DNA of 64,000 bases from Martensiomyces pterosporus (GCA_025201845.1 MU603929.1:125981-189980); one strand, 5' to 3'. Numbered from the stretch's first letter, positions 1 through 10,385 are shown. Translations and numbers: made by a program. The notes: generated by a model not told the origin, from the letters alone.

Positions 1-631
1 CCACTCAGAGTACCCTGGCGGCAGCTAATCAGACTAGGCTGCACAAATGCATGATCCGTCTCTCCTCGCCCTGCGGTAGCCCCAGTGGCATCCATGAAGA
101 GAAGCTGTCTGCATTACGCCCTTCCTGCAGCATGATCTCTATGGCAGACTTCTCCATCGCCATATCCATGGTCTAGAACATGGCGACGACTCGCTTGCGA
201 ATGGCCACGATTTATGCAGCAGCCTGCACACCAGGGCTTCCCGCACTCACAAAAAACGCATCGCCCTCTGTGTTCCATTCACACGTGGATTCCTGGCCAG
301 ATCAGTGTAACACACGTTCACCCAGCTGTCATTCTGCAGCACTGCACAGTTTCAGCGGCGCGGAAGGAGGGCATGTATGTGCGGCTTCTCCAGCAATTCG
401 CTCGGGTTTGCGCTTTTTCTAACGCGCTTGTGAACCTCTTTTCTGCCGTGAAGAGCCAGCTTTGCCCTTTTTTGTACGCCCAGCCTTATGTTTTCTGCGC
501 ACTCAATTATAATATTGCTAATAATGGCTACTTGCAGTAGAATATAGGCTTTCGACACAAAGCGGCTGCGTTTTGCTAATATGAGCTGCTTTCCACTTAT
601 ATCCTCCACGCACATCCTTTGCACACCCGAT
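1..631. other. Intergenic sequence before the first receptor gene
   Basis: No credible gene was found on either strand. Reading frames here are short, cysteine/serine-rich and without recognisable domains. The last part presumably holds the promoter and 5' leader of the first 7TM-RGS gene. An in-frame ATG at 581 could extend that gene by 17 residues, but the paralogues argue for the ATG at 632. Confidence 0.5.
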
Positions 632-1373
632 ATGAGACTAAGCCGCAAAAACTCAGTGGAGGCTATCTCCTCAAACAACGGCTACTTGGAGCACTCCTCG
701 AAAATATTCAAGATTGTGCTATATCCTATCATGGGCGTGTATCTCCTATACACGCTTATCACATTCGCCATATTTCTTCACAGGGCTGTCCGTTTGCGGG
801 ACAAGGCGCTGCTGGAGCGCTCGGTGTTTCTTGTATCCTTACAAGCCATCTGCGGTGTCGTGTACGGAATAAACGCCATACTGCACGGGACAGTCACCAA
901 CTACCCTTGCTTTATCGATATTTGGCTGAGCCACCTCAGCTACATAACATGGATGCTATTCCTCATCCTCTATATGCTGCGGTTTTATTTGCAGGCGCAT
1001 TCTCACCGGGCTATTGCTGCAGAAACTCGCGAGAATCCAGTGACACTGAAAACCCTCAGCGCGCATCTGGCACGTCTTCAGTCGATAAGCTATCAGGGAT
1101 ACTGGCAAAATGAATGGGCTCAAGGCGAGACACAACGGCGTTCTCCAGATCAAACGCTACCGCAGCGAAAATCATCTCTATCTACACTCGTGAACAAGCT
1201 CCAGGTATTCAATCGGAATTCCAGGTCTAGCACTAGAGTCAGTGGCGAACCAGATGGCAGTTGCATGGATCGCCAACAGCTGCCTGTGCACGATAAAGCG
1301 GTTATTGCTCCATTCGCTGAACCAGTAGACTCTACTAGCTGTCAAGAACAGCAGCAACAGCAACAGCAACAGC

Positions 1374-1425
<52 letters not shown>

Positions 1426-2812
1426 GATGTTCAATCAGCCACGCCGCCTCAGCTCGCCTATCCAACTCAGCGGGAAAGCGCTATGGTGCACACGTGTCAT
1501 GTCAACTCGTTTCTGCATGTATGTGCTCTGTGGTGTCATTGCTGGAGAGGTGGTCCTGCTGCTATTCCTGAACATCTTTTCTCCACACATGTCGCTCAAG
1601 CCGATGTATTACAACTGCGTTTCGGGATGGGAGATTTACCCTATCATGATCATGACAGGCGTGTTCAACGCGATAGTTTGCCCCGCATACGTATTCATAA
1701 TTTGGTCGTACCGCGACGCCTACGGGATCCGCACTTCGCTATGCATCAGCTCTGCTCTGGGAGTCATGTTCTGGGCGGCAGGCCTTACGTGGGGAATAGT
1801 CAAACCGTACAACAATACGAAGGTTGCAGTGTCTCTGCTGTACCTCCTGCAGCTCTTGTTTACCTACACCTACTTTGTGGTCCCTCCGCTGTTCACATCT
1901 ATAAGGTTTGGACAAAAGCAGAAGAGAGGCACATTGGATACGGAGCGCGCCCAAGAGCACGGCAGCACATCCATGTCTGGCGACCAGCCAGGCCTCAAGA
2001 GGAATCTGAGCAAACAGTCATTTTTTGCTGCCATGGAGGACGCCAGCGAGCACAAGAAGATCAGCGCATTTGCATCTTCATGTTTCTGCAGCGAGCTCGT
2101 ATCGTTCCTGGACATGTACCTGGCATTGAAAATGTGCATTTATCAGGAGATACAGAACCATGGCCTCGCAACCGTGGCATCTGCCGCTCACGCTCCTCGC
2201 CGGAGTTCCAGTATTGACGAGCAACAGGACTCGGCCATGTCTGTGGCTGCCACTGATCCTCGAGACGGCTTGTACCTACCAGACGCTGCGTCTGAGCATG
2301 TTCACCTCCATCTGACCCACACCACCATGTCACAGCAATCACAAAAGTCCCAAGCCAGCGGCATGCGAATTTCACGCTTGATATCGCATAGGCACGTTGT
2401 GCCGCCGTTCCTAAGCAAGGCAACGGGTGCTAGGTCCAGCAGCAGATCGACCAAACAGTCCGACTTGAGACATAGTAGGGATATTGAAACGAAGACTGGC
2501 GACGCTCCCACGTTCGGTCTGCATAGCCTTGCTGTAGGCGTCACGGAGACTATGGCACAGGCATTCCCCGACCAGTCCATCAGCGACTCTACGCCTGTAT
2601 CTGAGAGCTTGCGCGATACGCTTAGCGCCATCATCAGGATATTCATACTGCCAGAATCGAGCATGGCCATCAATGCATCTAGCAGCGTTGTGTCCGCTGC
2701 CCGTGCTTATCTTACCGGTGGCCAAGTCACATTCGGGATGCTTGACAGATCAAAGGATGAGGTTGTCAGCCTTTTGTACACCAATGTCTATCTCAGATAC
2801 CGCCAGTCGTAG
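632..2812 (+). CDS. 7TM receptor with C-terminal RGS domain, copy 1 (poly-Q rich)
   Basis: The product (726 residues from the ATG at 632) is a predicted seven-pass membrane protein with an RGS domain, the module that accelerates GTP hydrolysis by G-alpha. TM1-TM3 lie in the first ~120 residues and TM4-TM7 in the middle. Between TM3 and TM4 is a loop containing IAPFAEPVD followed by 26 consecutive Gln (DNA 1349-1426). Cysteines in NYPCFID (before TM3) and MYYNCVSGW (after TM4) could form the GPCR-type disulfide. The RGS fold comes in two pieces, SEHKKISAFASSCFCSEL and, after a low-complexity insert, the C-terminal helices ending in YLRYRQS. The start at 632 was chosen because it puts TM1 at the same distance from the N terminus as in the next two copies. 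Architecture is comparable to fungal GprK and plant RGS1; ligand unknown. Confidence 0.85.
1349..1426 (+). repeat. CAG/CAA trinucleotide tract (26 Gln codons)
   Basis: An uninterrupted run of 26 glutamine codons lies inside the TM3-TM4 loop of receptor copy 1. Its 3' two-thirds is pure CAA, suggesting recent replication slippage. The complementary strand reads as poly-Leu, which creates a false ORF. Confidence 0.95.
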
Positions 2813-3273
2813 AAACAGCGGTGGCACTATCACCTCACTGTGGCTAGACCCTTTTGTAGTTTACTCTAGACACCTTGTGGTATGCTGTAATTGTACTTGA
2901 GATATACCCCATTTTCAGCAGCTTTTCTATGTGAAACCGAATGTAATGCCTAGACTGCTGATGTGATTGTGGCTAGTACGCAGGAGCGAGTAGGTTTTGA
3001 GTCGCAAACCTGTATAGAGAGACTTGTTCTGGACGTTTGTCGACCTGTAATGTAAAACAGGTCCTCACTGCTAGACTAGCAACGAAATATTAAATTTCTA
3101 ATTTCAGCACCTCCCGTCTTCCTGTCTTTTAACAATTTTATCCATACAACTTCACAAAACTCAAACTACTGACACCACATTTCAGCAACCTCTTACATAT
3201 TTGTATCTTTGGCATATTTCTGTGCAAGCGGGCTGGATTTCGCCGCTCTAATATCCTCTGACTTTGCTAAAAG
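2813..3273. other. Spacer between receptor copies 1 and 2
   Basis: AT-rich non-coding spacer of about 460 bp. It must contain the 3' end of copy 1 and the promoter of copy 2. No RNA gene or clear TATA box was seen. Confidence 0.5.
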
Positions 3274-5232
3274 ATGGCAGACCACCACACGGGTAGACCT
3301 CGTTTGTCAGCAAATAGACATGGATACGTCATACACGGCTCAAATACATACCGTATCGCCCTTCTGCCGATTCTGTGCATCTTTGTTGTTTTTACTGTCG
3401 TCACATTCACAACCTACCTGTATCGGACGCTCCAGCTCAGAGATAAAGCCTTGCTTAGACGGTCGCCGCCCATTCTCATCCTTCAGACTGTGTCTGGCGC
3501 CATCTATGGTATAAACGCGATACTACACGGCGTGATCACAAACTACCCATGCTTCATTGACGTATGGCTAGTATATGTGTGCTATTTTACCTGGATGCTG
3601 TCACTGGTTCTTAACATGGCGCGATACTACGTGCTGGCACACTCGCATCGGATATTTGGCAAGGAGACACGCAAGAACCCTGTAAGACCAGACAATCTGA
3701 TTGAGTACTTGGTGCGGCTTCAATCAATGAGCCACCAGGGGTTTTGGCAAAACGACAGTGGCCAGGCAACACCCCAGCAGCAGCAGCAGCAGCAACAACA
3801 ACAACAACAACAACATCGTTTAGACATCGCCAAAGTTGAAGTTGCGCCTTTCGCAGAGCCACCAGACACAGAGTATACCAATCAGCAGATGCAGTACCAA
3901 CAGAGCGAGCTGCCTGGGTTCAGCACAGCCGTTCGACTTAGCCTCAAAGCAACATGGTCCAAGAGGATCCAGTCGGATCGGTTTGTCGCTTGGGTCGTCG
4001 TTGGATACATCGCATTTCTGATCGTCTTTATGATTATTCTGAACATTTTCTCGGATCACATGAGCCTCAGGCGCCTGTACTATAACTGCGTCTTGGGTTG
4101 GGAGTTTTACCCGACCATTGCTATAAACGGCGTGTTTAATGCGATCATCTGCCCGGCGTACGTTGTTCTGATTTGGTCGTACCGCGATGCCTACGGAATC
4201 CGCAACTCAATATGCATATCCTTCACGGTAGGAACCCTGATTTGGGCTGGTGCAATAACATGGCGGTTCATTGGGCATGACGTCGACTCATACATTTCGC
4301 CGTCGCTCTTTTACTTGGTCCAGATCGTCTCCGTGTATACATACTTTATAGTTGTCCCGACCATTGCCTCGATACGCTTCGGCCGAGAGCAGCGAAGGAG
4401 ATCGCTGGACACCGAGCGCACTCAAGAGGATGGGATCTCTGGAGGTGCAAGTGACCAAGCGCACTCTCAGGGAAATCTGAGCAAGCAGTCGTTTCTTGCC
4501 GCAATGCAAGACACCAGCGAGCACGAGAAAATACGTCGATTCGCCAACAGCTGCTTCTGCACAGAGCTGGTGTCGTTTCTGGATGTGTATCTGGCTTTCA
4601 AGGCGAGCATCTACTTGGACATTCAGGACAGCATCACCCCAATAACCCCAGCTTTGCAGCAATTCGAAGGCCACAGCGGTCCTGATTCCCACCCACTACC
4701 GCGGTCAGTGACTACCATTGAGTCTTTGCACAGCTCCCCACGCTCGGGTTCAACACAGCACTCGCACGGCTCACACATGAGCACTGACCGGGTGCACCAC
4801 TCGAGGGCACACCGAAGCTTCAAGCTGCTTTTGCCGAAAAGCAGGCGGCGTGTGGGGAGGAAAAGAGATGAACACCACCAGGAGGCTCAGCATAGCAGGG
4901 CTGCTGAAACAGGAACCCAGAAGAGCGACCATGCAAACCTGTCTAGTCTTTCCGCTGGCATTGCGGGGACTATGGCACACGCTTTCCCTGACAGGTTCAT
5001 TGACAGCTCTACACTCGTGTCGGAGAATCTGCGTATTCCTCTGTGCGCCGTTATCAGGACGTTTTTTCTGCCAGAGTCGCCCTTGGCTATCAACGTATCT
5101 GGAATTATTGTTGCTTCTTCTCGGGAGTACTTGGCTGGCGGTCAACTGACATTCGGAATGCTTGACGAGGCAAAGGATGAAGTGATCGATCTCCTGTACT
5201 CCAACGTCTATCTGAGATACCGCCAGTCATGA
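3274..5232 (+). CDS. 7TM receptor with C-terminal RGS domain, copy 2
   Basis: This 652-residue paralogue has TM1 at about 27-51, TM2 66-87, TM3 95-117, TM4 238-260, TM5 279-301, TM6 312-332 and TM7 344-366. With an extracellular N terminus the TM3-TM4 loop (118-237) is cytoplasmic; it holds 13 Gln (DNA 3775-3813) and then VAPFAEPPD. The RGS fold is split into about residues 404-450 and 585-652 by a Ser/His/Arg-rich insert of roughly 135 residues. Cys93 (NYPCFID) and Cys272 (YYNCVLGW) are candidates for an extracellular disulfide. The start is a clean ATG. DNA from 3928 to about 4630 aligns without gaps and almost identically to 9044-9746 in copy 4. Expected role: G-alpha deactivation at the plasma membrane under control of an unknown ligand. 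Confidence 0.87.
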   Translation: MADHHTGRPRLSANRHGYVIHGSNTYRIALLPILCIFVVFTVVTFTTYLYRTLQLRDKALLRRSPPILILQTVSGAIYGINAILHGVITNYPCFIDVWLVYVCYFTWMLSLVLNMARYYVLAHSHRIFGKETRKNPVRPDNLIEYLVRLQSMSHQGFWQNDSGQATPQQQQQQQQQQQQQHRLDIAKVEVAPFAEPPDTEYTNQQMQYQQSELPGFSTAVRLSLKATWSKRIQSDRFVAWVVVGYIAFLIVFMIILNIFSDHMSLRRLYYNCVLGWEFYPTIAINGVFNAIICPAYVVLIWSYRDAYGIRNSICISFTVGTLIWAGAITWRFIGHDVDSYISPSLFYLVQIVSVYTYFIVVPTIASIRFGREQRRRSLDTERTQEDGISGGASDQAHSQGNLSKQSFLAAMQDTSEHEKIRRFANSCFCTELVSFLDVYLAFKASIYLDIQDSITPITPALQQFEGHSGPDSHPLPRSVTTIESLHSSPRSGSTQHSHGSHMSTDRVHHSRAHRSFKLLLPKSRRRVGRKRDEHHQEAQHSRAAETGTQKSDHANLSSLSAGIAGTMAHAFPDRFIDSSTLVSENLRIPLCAVIRTFFLPESPLAINVSGIIVASSREYLAGGQLTFGMLDEAKDEVIDLLYSNVYLRYRQS

Positions 5233-5697
5233 TAATAGCCCCGGCCCTGTCGATGGGTGGGCACCTCACAGCGCGGCGCTCATATTGCAGGGCTACCCTA
5301 TTGCAATGCAACTCCTTGCCGCATTTAATTCTAGGCGCTTTGCTATGCGCACTGCATGGTTAACATTTTGCAATGCAAAGGCATCCATCTGGTCACCCAA
5401 GTAGCAGCTCGTGCCAAAAAATGGCGCGCATGTGTACAAGTGGTGCTGTTCCAGATTTGCATGCATCGGCAATGCGAACACAGGGACCAGTCCTAAAAGC
5501 AGGTGCAAAATATGAAATCGCAAACCGCAAGGCAGCTGATTTTTCTCTTCTCCAAAAGTTTCCTCTGTACCATATCATGTGCGACGTGTGCAAAGGCTCA
5601 TACATTTGAATCGCCGCTATGTTACTTGTTTTATATCAGTCCTTGCAATAAGCAGATACTGCCATACGGTTCGAGCGTCAAACGAAGCGACGGAGAG
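5233..5697. other. Spacer between receptor copies 2 and 3
   Basis: Non-coding spacer. The frame of copy 3 stays open upstream to about 5503 (GTG), but those 65 codons translate to a Cys/Ser-rich segment absent from the paralogues and are read here as 5' leader. Confidence 0.5.
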
Positions 5698-7734
5698 ATG
5701 GCTATCCGCGATATACATATACCCGGCATATACCCCAACATTCATGGGTTTGTCAAGAATGGTCCGAACACAAACTTGATCGCTTATGCTCCGATTTTGT
5801 GTACATTGATAGTGTTTACTGTCGTCACATTTGCTGCATACTTGTATCGGGCACTTCGGCTGAGGGACAAGGCTCTGCTTAGGCGGTCGCCGTTCCTTCT
5901 TACTGTGCAAGTGGTATCAGGCACGCTGTACAGTGCGAACGGAATATTGCATGGCATGGTTACCAATTACCCATGCTTCATCGACGTGTGGTTGATTTAC
6001 CTGTGCTATCACACATGGATGCTATCGCTGCTTCTGAATATGGCTCGCCACTACGTGCTGGCGCATTCCCACCGCATATTTGGCAGGGAAACACGCAAGA
6101 ATCCTGTGACGCCAGAAAATCTAGTGGCTTACCTGTCCCATCTTCAGTCGATGAGTAGCCATGAGTTTTGGCAAAACAGCAACGATCAGAAATCGCCGCA
6201 GCAGCGTTCTGACACTGATGGCCTTGGTCGCACAAAGAGGTCGTCAATACCCGCCATGATATCCAAACTGCGCCGCTTCCATGATCAGCAGCAGCAGCCA
6301 GACACTAGTAAAACCGAAATCGCGCCTTTTGCGGAGCCTCCAGATGCCGCACCTATCGGTGGAGATATCCAGAGCCACCAGCAGAACCTGCTTAATTCGG
6401 AGCCAGTTGTTAGACCTAGCCGTAAGGCAATATGGTCCAGAAGAACACAGTCGAACCGCTTCGTTGCTTGGGTTGTATGTGGGTTCGTAGCAACCCTGGT
6501 CGTTTTGCTGATCATCTTGAACATTTTCTCACCGCAGATGAGGCTCAACCGCATATTCTACAACTGCGTCAACGGGTGGGAATTCTATCCCCTCATTGTT
6601 ACTACCGGTGTGTTCCACGTAATCGTCTGTCCGGCATACATTATTCTGATTTGGCCGTACCATGATGCCTACGGGATCCGCAATTCGATATTCATCTGCT
6701 TTACACTGGGTGTTTTGATGTGGGCCGGGGCGCTAACATGGCGCATAATAGGAGCCGATGTCAGCACGTACGTGTCGCCGTCCCTCTTCTACCTGGCCGA
6801 AATTTTCACCGTCTACGTGAACTTTATAGTTGTTCCAACCATCACCTCCATCCGGTTTGGCCAAAAGCAGCGAAGAGGGTCGTCGGATACGGAGCGTGCC
6901 AAGGAGCATGGGGCCCCTGCCATTCTGGGCAATCGAGGAAGCTTTCAGGGAGACTTGAGCAAGCAGTCGCTCCTCGCTGCCATGCAAGATACCACTGAGC
7001 ATGAAAAAATCCGCAAGTTCGCCAGCTCCTGTTTCTGTACCGAGCTGATAATCTTCCTGGACGTGTATCTGGCACTGAAGGCCAGCATATTTTTGGATAT
7101 TCAAAGCAACGGCGTCCCGACAGCCACCAGTTTGCAGCGAATCCACATCCAAAATAGCGCTGCTGCACACTCCCTGCCCCCATCAATAGCTAGTGCCGAG
7201 TCTTCGCATGCATCTCTAAGAATCGCTCAGACGAATGTTTCTCCACGCTTGGGCTCTGCACACCGCTCTAGCGAGTTTCAGGACACCACGGGTCGGATGC
7301 AATACTTGAAAGGGTGTCGATTGTTCAAGATGCTGCACCCCAGCAAGGAGTCGCTTCCGCAAAGAAAGAGCGGGATTAAGCACCCAGACTCCGACCATAG
7401 CAGGACTGTCCAGGCAACGACACAGACACGCGATTCTGCGATTCTGACAAGCCTGACTGTCGGGGTCAGTGGAACAATGGTGTATTATTTCCCTGATATG
7501 ACCATTGACAGCTCTACGCCTGTGTCGGAGAATCTGCGCGACTCCCTTAACTCCACAATCAAAACGTTCACACTTCCCGAGTCGCCGTTTGCAATCAACG
7601 CATCCAGCTGTGTCGTGGACACGGCCCATGCTTATCTCGCAGGTGGCCAGTTCACATTTGGGTCATTGGACAAGATAAAGGACGAGGTGGTGGACCTTTT
7701 GTATTTGAACGTCTATCTTCGGTACCGCGAGTAG
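5698..7734 (+). CDS. 7TM receptor with C-terminal RGS domain, copy 3
   Basis: The product is 678 residues from the ATG at 5698, which sets the distance to TM1 (LIAYAPILC) equal to that in copy 2. Seven hydrophobic segments are arranged 3+4 around a loop that has only four consecutive Gln and the conserved IAPFAEPPD. The usual intracellular loop 3 sequence WSYRDAYGIR of the other copies is WPYHDAYGIR here, a copy-specific change next to TM5. The split RGS domain has TEHEKIRKFASSCFCTEL as its first half and ends in YLRYRE. Cysteines in NYPCFID and FYNCVNGW are retained. Its first ~310 coding bases after TM1 starts (5791-6100) are nearly identical to copy 4. Confidence 0.86.
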   Translation: MAIRDIHIPGIYPNIHGFVKNGPNTNLIAYAPILCTLIVFTVVTFAAYLYRALRLRDKALLRRSPFLLTVQVVSGTLYSANGILHGMVTNYPCFIDVWLIYLCYHTWMLSLLLNMARHYVLAHSHRIFGRETRKNPVTPENLVAYLSHLQSMSSHEFWQNSNDQKSPQQRSDTDGLGRTKRSSIPAMISKLRRFHDQQQQPDTSKTEIAPFAEPPDAAPIGGDIQSHQQNLLNSEPVVRPSRKAIWSRRTQSNRFVAWVVCGFVATLVVLLIILNIFSPQMRLNRIFYNCVNGWEFYPLIVTTGVFHVIVCPAYIILIWPYHDAYGIRNSIFICFTLGVLMWAGALTWRIIGADVSTYVSPSLFYLAEIFTVYVNFIVVPTITSIRFGQKQRRGSSDTERAKEHGAPAILGNRGSFQGDLSKQSLLAAMQDTTEHEKIRKFASSCFCTELIIFLDVYLALKASIFLDIQSNGVPTATSLQRIHIQNSAAAHSLPPSIASAESSHASLRIAQTNVSPRLGSAHRSSEFQDTTGRMQYLKGCRLFKMLHPSKESLPQRKSGIKHPDSDHSRTVQATTQTRDSAILTSLTVGVSGTMVYYFPDMTIDSSTPVSENLRDSLNSTIKTFTLPESPFAINASSCVVDTAHAYLAGGQFTFGSLDKIKDEVVDLLYLNVYLRYRE

Positions 7735-8227
7735 TAAAGCCTATCTCCAATAGCACTGAAAATCGGCCCCTTGCAGCACAGCGCTGTCCATACCAGACAT
7801 TTCGCAGTGACTGAACCCCTGCGCTATAACTTAATCTAGGCCCATTCTGAGCATGCTGCATAGCCAGCATCTTGCAACGCAGTAATAGTTAGCTAGTCAT
7901 TCAAACGCCTTTTTATGCAAAACATTTTTCTCGAATGAGCGGGCTGCGTTTGACAGAAAGTTAAATGTACCTGGCCAATATGGCTCCCTAGCTCCTGATT
8001 CATAAAATAGTGTGGATATGCATGTGGAGAAGGGTGGACTAGACTGGTGGCTACCTGTCATGCAAGAATGAGCGTGGATGCTGAAGCCAGCAAGAGTGTG
8101 TGCTTTTGTACATTTTCTCTCCCATTTCTAAACTTCTATCCGCCTCCCTTTGTAATATAGAAGTAAAACATCGCTCAACACTTCACTCTACAGCAGCTAT
8201 GATAATGGCCCTTTGCCACCTCTTACG
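7735..8227. other. Spacer between receptor copies 3 and 4
   Basis: Non-coding spacer of about 490 bp; no gene, tRNA or repeat seen. It contains the promoter of copy 4, with T/C-rich stretches before the start codon. Confidence 0.5.
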
Positions 8228-10357
8228 ATGAGCGGCCTGCACCACGCCGCACTAACACCAACCAGCAGTGGAGAAAGGGGCACCCACCATATGCGTTTGT
8301 CTGGTGTGCATCCAAATAGATATGGACACGTCAATAGCAGCCCAGATACGTTTTGGATAATCTTTGTCCCGATTTTGTGTACATTCGTAGTGTTTACCAT
8401 CGTCACATTTGCTGCATACTTGTATCGGGCACTTCGGCTGAGGGACAAGGCTCTGCTTAGACGATCGCCGTTCCTTCTTACTGTGCAAGTGGTATCAGGC
8501 ACTCTGTATGGTATAAACGGGCTCTTGCATGGTATCGTAGCAAACTATCCATGCTTTGTCGACGCCTGGCTGATTTACCTGTGCTATCACATGTGGATGC
8601 TATCGCTGCTACTTAACATGGCTCGATACTACGTGCTGGCGCATTCGCATAGAATATTTGGCAGGGAAACACGCAAGAATCCCGTGACACCAAGCAATTT
8701 GGTGGTTTACCTGTTCCACCTTCAGTCGATGAGCAATCATGGATTTTGGCAAAACAGCGACAGCCAGGCATCGCCGCGACAACACCACGACACTGACAAC
8801 TTTGATAGCAGAATAAGATCGCCAATCCCTGCACTTGTATCCAAAGTCGACCACCCCCATGTCCGCAGCACCAACTTGAAAGCAAATGCAAACCAGGAGA
8901 TAGCAGCCGATGAACGCAGTAGTCAACAGCAGCCACTAGACACCAACAAGGCGGAGGTTGCGCCTTTTGCAGAACCACCAGACACAGCACATGTGGGTGA
9001 GCGGTTGCAGGATCAGCACTCCATGCCACATGAACATATTCCAGCCGTTCGACTTAGCCTCAAAGCAACATGGTCCAGGAGGATACAGTCGGATCGGTTT
9101 GCCGCTTGGGTCTTTGTTGGGTTCCTGGCAATAATGGTGGTCCTCATGATCATTTTAAACATTTTTGCTAAGGAGATGGCGCTCAGGCCCCTGCACTATA
9201 ACTGCACCAACGGATGGGAATTTTATCCTATCTCTGTGATAACAGGCATATTCAACGTGATAATCTGCCCGGCGTACGTTATCCTGATTTGGTCGTACCG
9301 CGATGCCTACGGAATCCGCAACTCAATATGCATATCCTTCACGCTAGGAACCCTGATGTGGGCTGGTGCAATAATATGGCGGTTCATTGCACATGACATC
9401 GACACATACATTTCGGCGTCGCTCTTCTTTTTGGCCCAGATCGTCTCCGTATACACATACTTTATAGTTATCCCAACCATCGTCTCAATACGCTTCGGCC
9501 GAAAGCAGCGAAGGGGATCGCTGGACACCGAGCGCGCTCAAGAGGATGGGATCCCTGGAGGTGCAAGTGACCAAGCGCACTCTCAGGGAAGTCTGAGCAA
9601 GCAGTCGTTTCTTGCCGCAATGCAAGACACCAGCGAGCACGAGAAAATACGTCGATTCGCCAACAGCTGCTTCTGCACAGAGCTGGTGTCGTTTCTGGAT
9701 GTGTATCTGGCTTTCAAGGCGAGCATCTACCTGGATATTCAGGACGGTATCGCTCAAGCAGCTCTCATTTCACAGAATCACCATGACCGTGGCAGCGCTG
9801 ACCTTCACTCACCGCCGCCATCTATTGCAACAGCCAAATCCTCGCGTGGCTCACTAGAGGATGCTCCATTACGTAGCTCGCCACACTCGAGCAAGTCTCA
9901 CAAGAGTACCGATCGGATGCACCACGCGAAATCCCAACGACACCTCAAACTGCTGCTGTCAAGCAAGGAATCGCATGTGCAGAGAAAAAGAGAGAGCAGG
10001 TATCCGGAGCCTAAGCAGATCGAGGCCGCTGAAGCAAAGACGCCAGCGATCATCAATGCAAACCTGGCGAGTTTGGCTGTCGGGATTGCTGAGTCCATGG
10101 CACACGCCTTCCCACACCTTGGCATCACTAGTGGCACACTGGTTTCGGAAAACCTCCGCATTCCTTTGAGCGCCATTATCAGGACGTTCATACTGCCCGA
10201 GTCGCCATTGGCCATCAACACATCCAGCAATGTTGTCGCTTCTTCTCGGAAGTATCTGACGGGCGGCCAGGTTGCGTTTGGGCTGCTGGATGGGGTGAAA
10301 GACGAGATTGTCAGCCTCTTGTATTCAAACGTCTACCTGCGATACCGCCAGGCCTAG
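8228..10357 (+). CDS. 7TM receptor with C-terminal RGS domain, copy 4 (mosaic)
   Basis: The first in-frame ATG at 8228 gives 709 residues; the ATG at 8291 would give 688 and matches the shorter N termini of copies 1-3 about as well. It has seven TM segments, a long TM3-TM4 loop with VAPFAEPPD and only three adjacent Gln, cysteines in NYPCFVD and HYNCTNGW, and the split RGS fold (SEHEKIRRFANSCFC, then helices ending YLRYRQA). The 5' part resembles copy 3 nearly base for base (8369-8678), whereas 9044-9746 matches copy 2, so the gene is a patchwork of its neighbours. Function as for the other copies. Confidence 0.86.
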   Translation: MSGLHHAALTPTSSGERGTHHMRLSGVHPNRYGHVNSSPDTFWIIFVPILCTFVVFTIVTFAAYLYRALRLRDKALLRRSPFLLTVQVVSGTLYGINGLLHGIVANYPCFVDAWLIYLCYHMWMLSLLLNMARYYVLAHSHRIFGRETRKNPVTPSNLVVYLFHLQSMSNHGFWQNSDSQASPRQHHDTDNFDSRIRSPIPALVSKVDHPHVRSTNLKANANQEIAADERSSQQQPLDTNKAEVAPFAEPPDTAHVGERLQDQHSMPHEHIPAVRLSLKATWSRRIQSDRFAAWVFVGFLAIMVVLMIILNIFAKEMALRPLHYNCTNGWEFYPISVITGIFNVIICPAYVILIWSYRDAYGIRNSICISFTLGTLMWAGAIIWRFIAHDIDTYISASLFFLAQIVSVYTYFIVIPTIVSIRFGRKQRRGSLDTERAQEDGIPGGASDQAHSQGSLSKQSFLAAMQDTSEHEKIRRFANSCFCTELVSFLDVYLAFKASIYLDIQDGIAQAALISQNHHDRGSADLHSPPPSIATAKSSRGSLEDAPLRSSPHSSKSHKSTDRMHHAKSQRHLKLLLSSKESHVQRKRESRYPEPKQIEAAEAKTPAIINANLASLAVGIAESMAHAFPHLGITSGTLVSENLRIPLSAIIRTFILPESPLAINTSSNVVASSRKYLTGGQVAFGLLDGVKDEIVSLLYSNVYLRYRQA

Positions 10358-10385
10358 ACTGTGTTGGCCACTCGTGCTAATGGCT

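Noticed and set aside
1178..1465. Minus-strand frame with a long poly-Leu run
   Set aside because: It is the complement of the Gln codon tract in receptor copy 1 and has no other protein-like content.
5503..5697. Upstream extension of receptor copy 3 by 65 codons from a GTG
   Set aside because: Non-ATG start, Cys/Ser-rich and absent in the paralogues; the ATG at 5698 aligns TM1 with the other copies.
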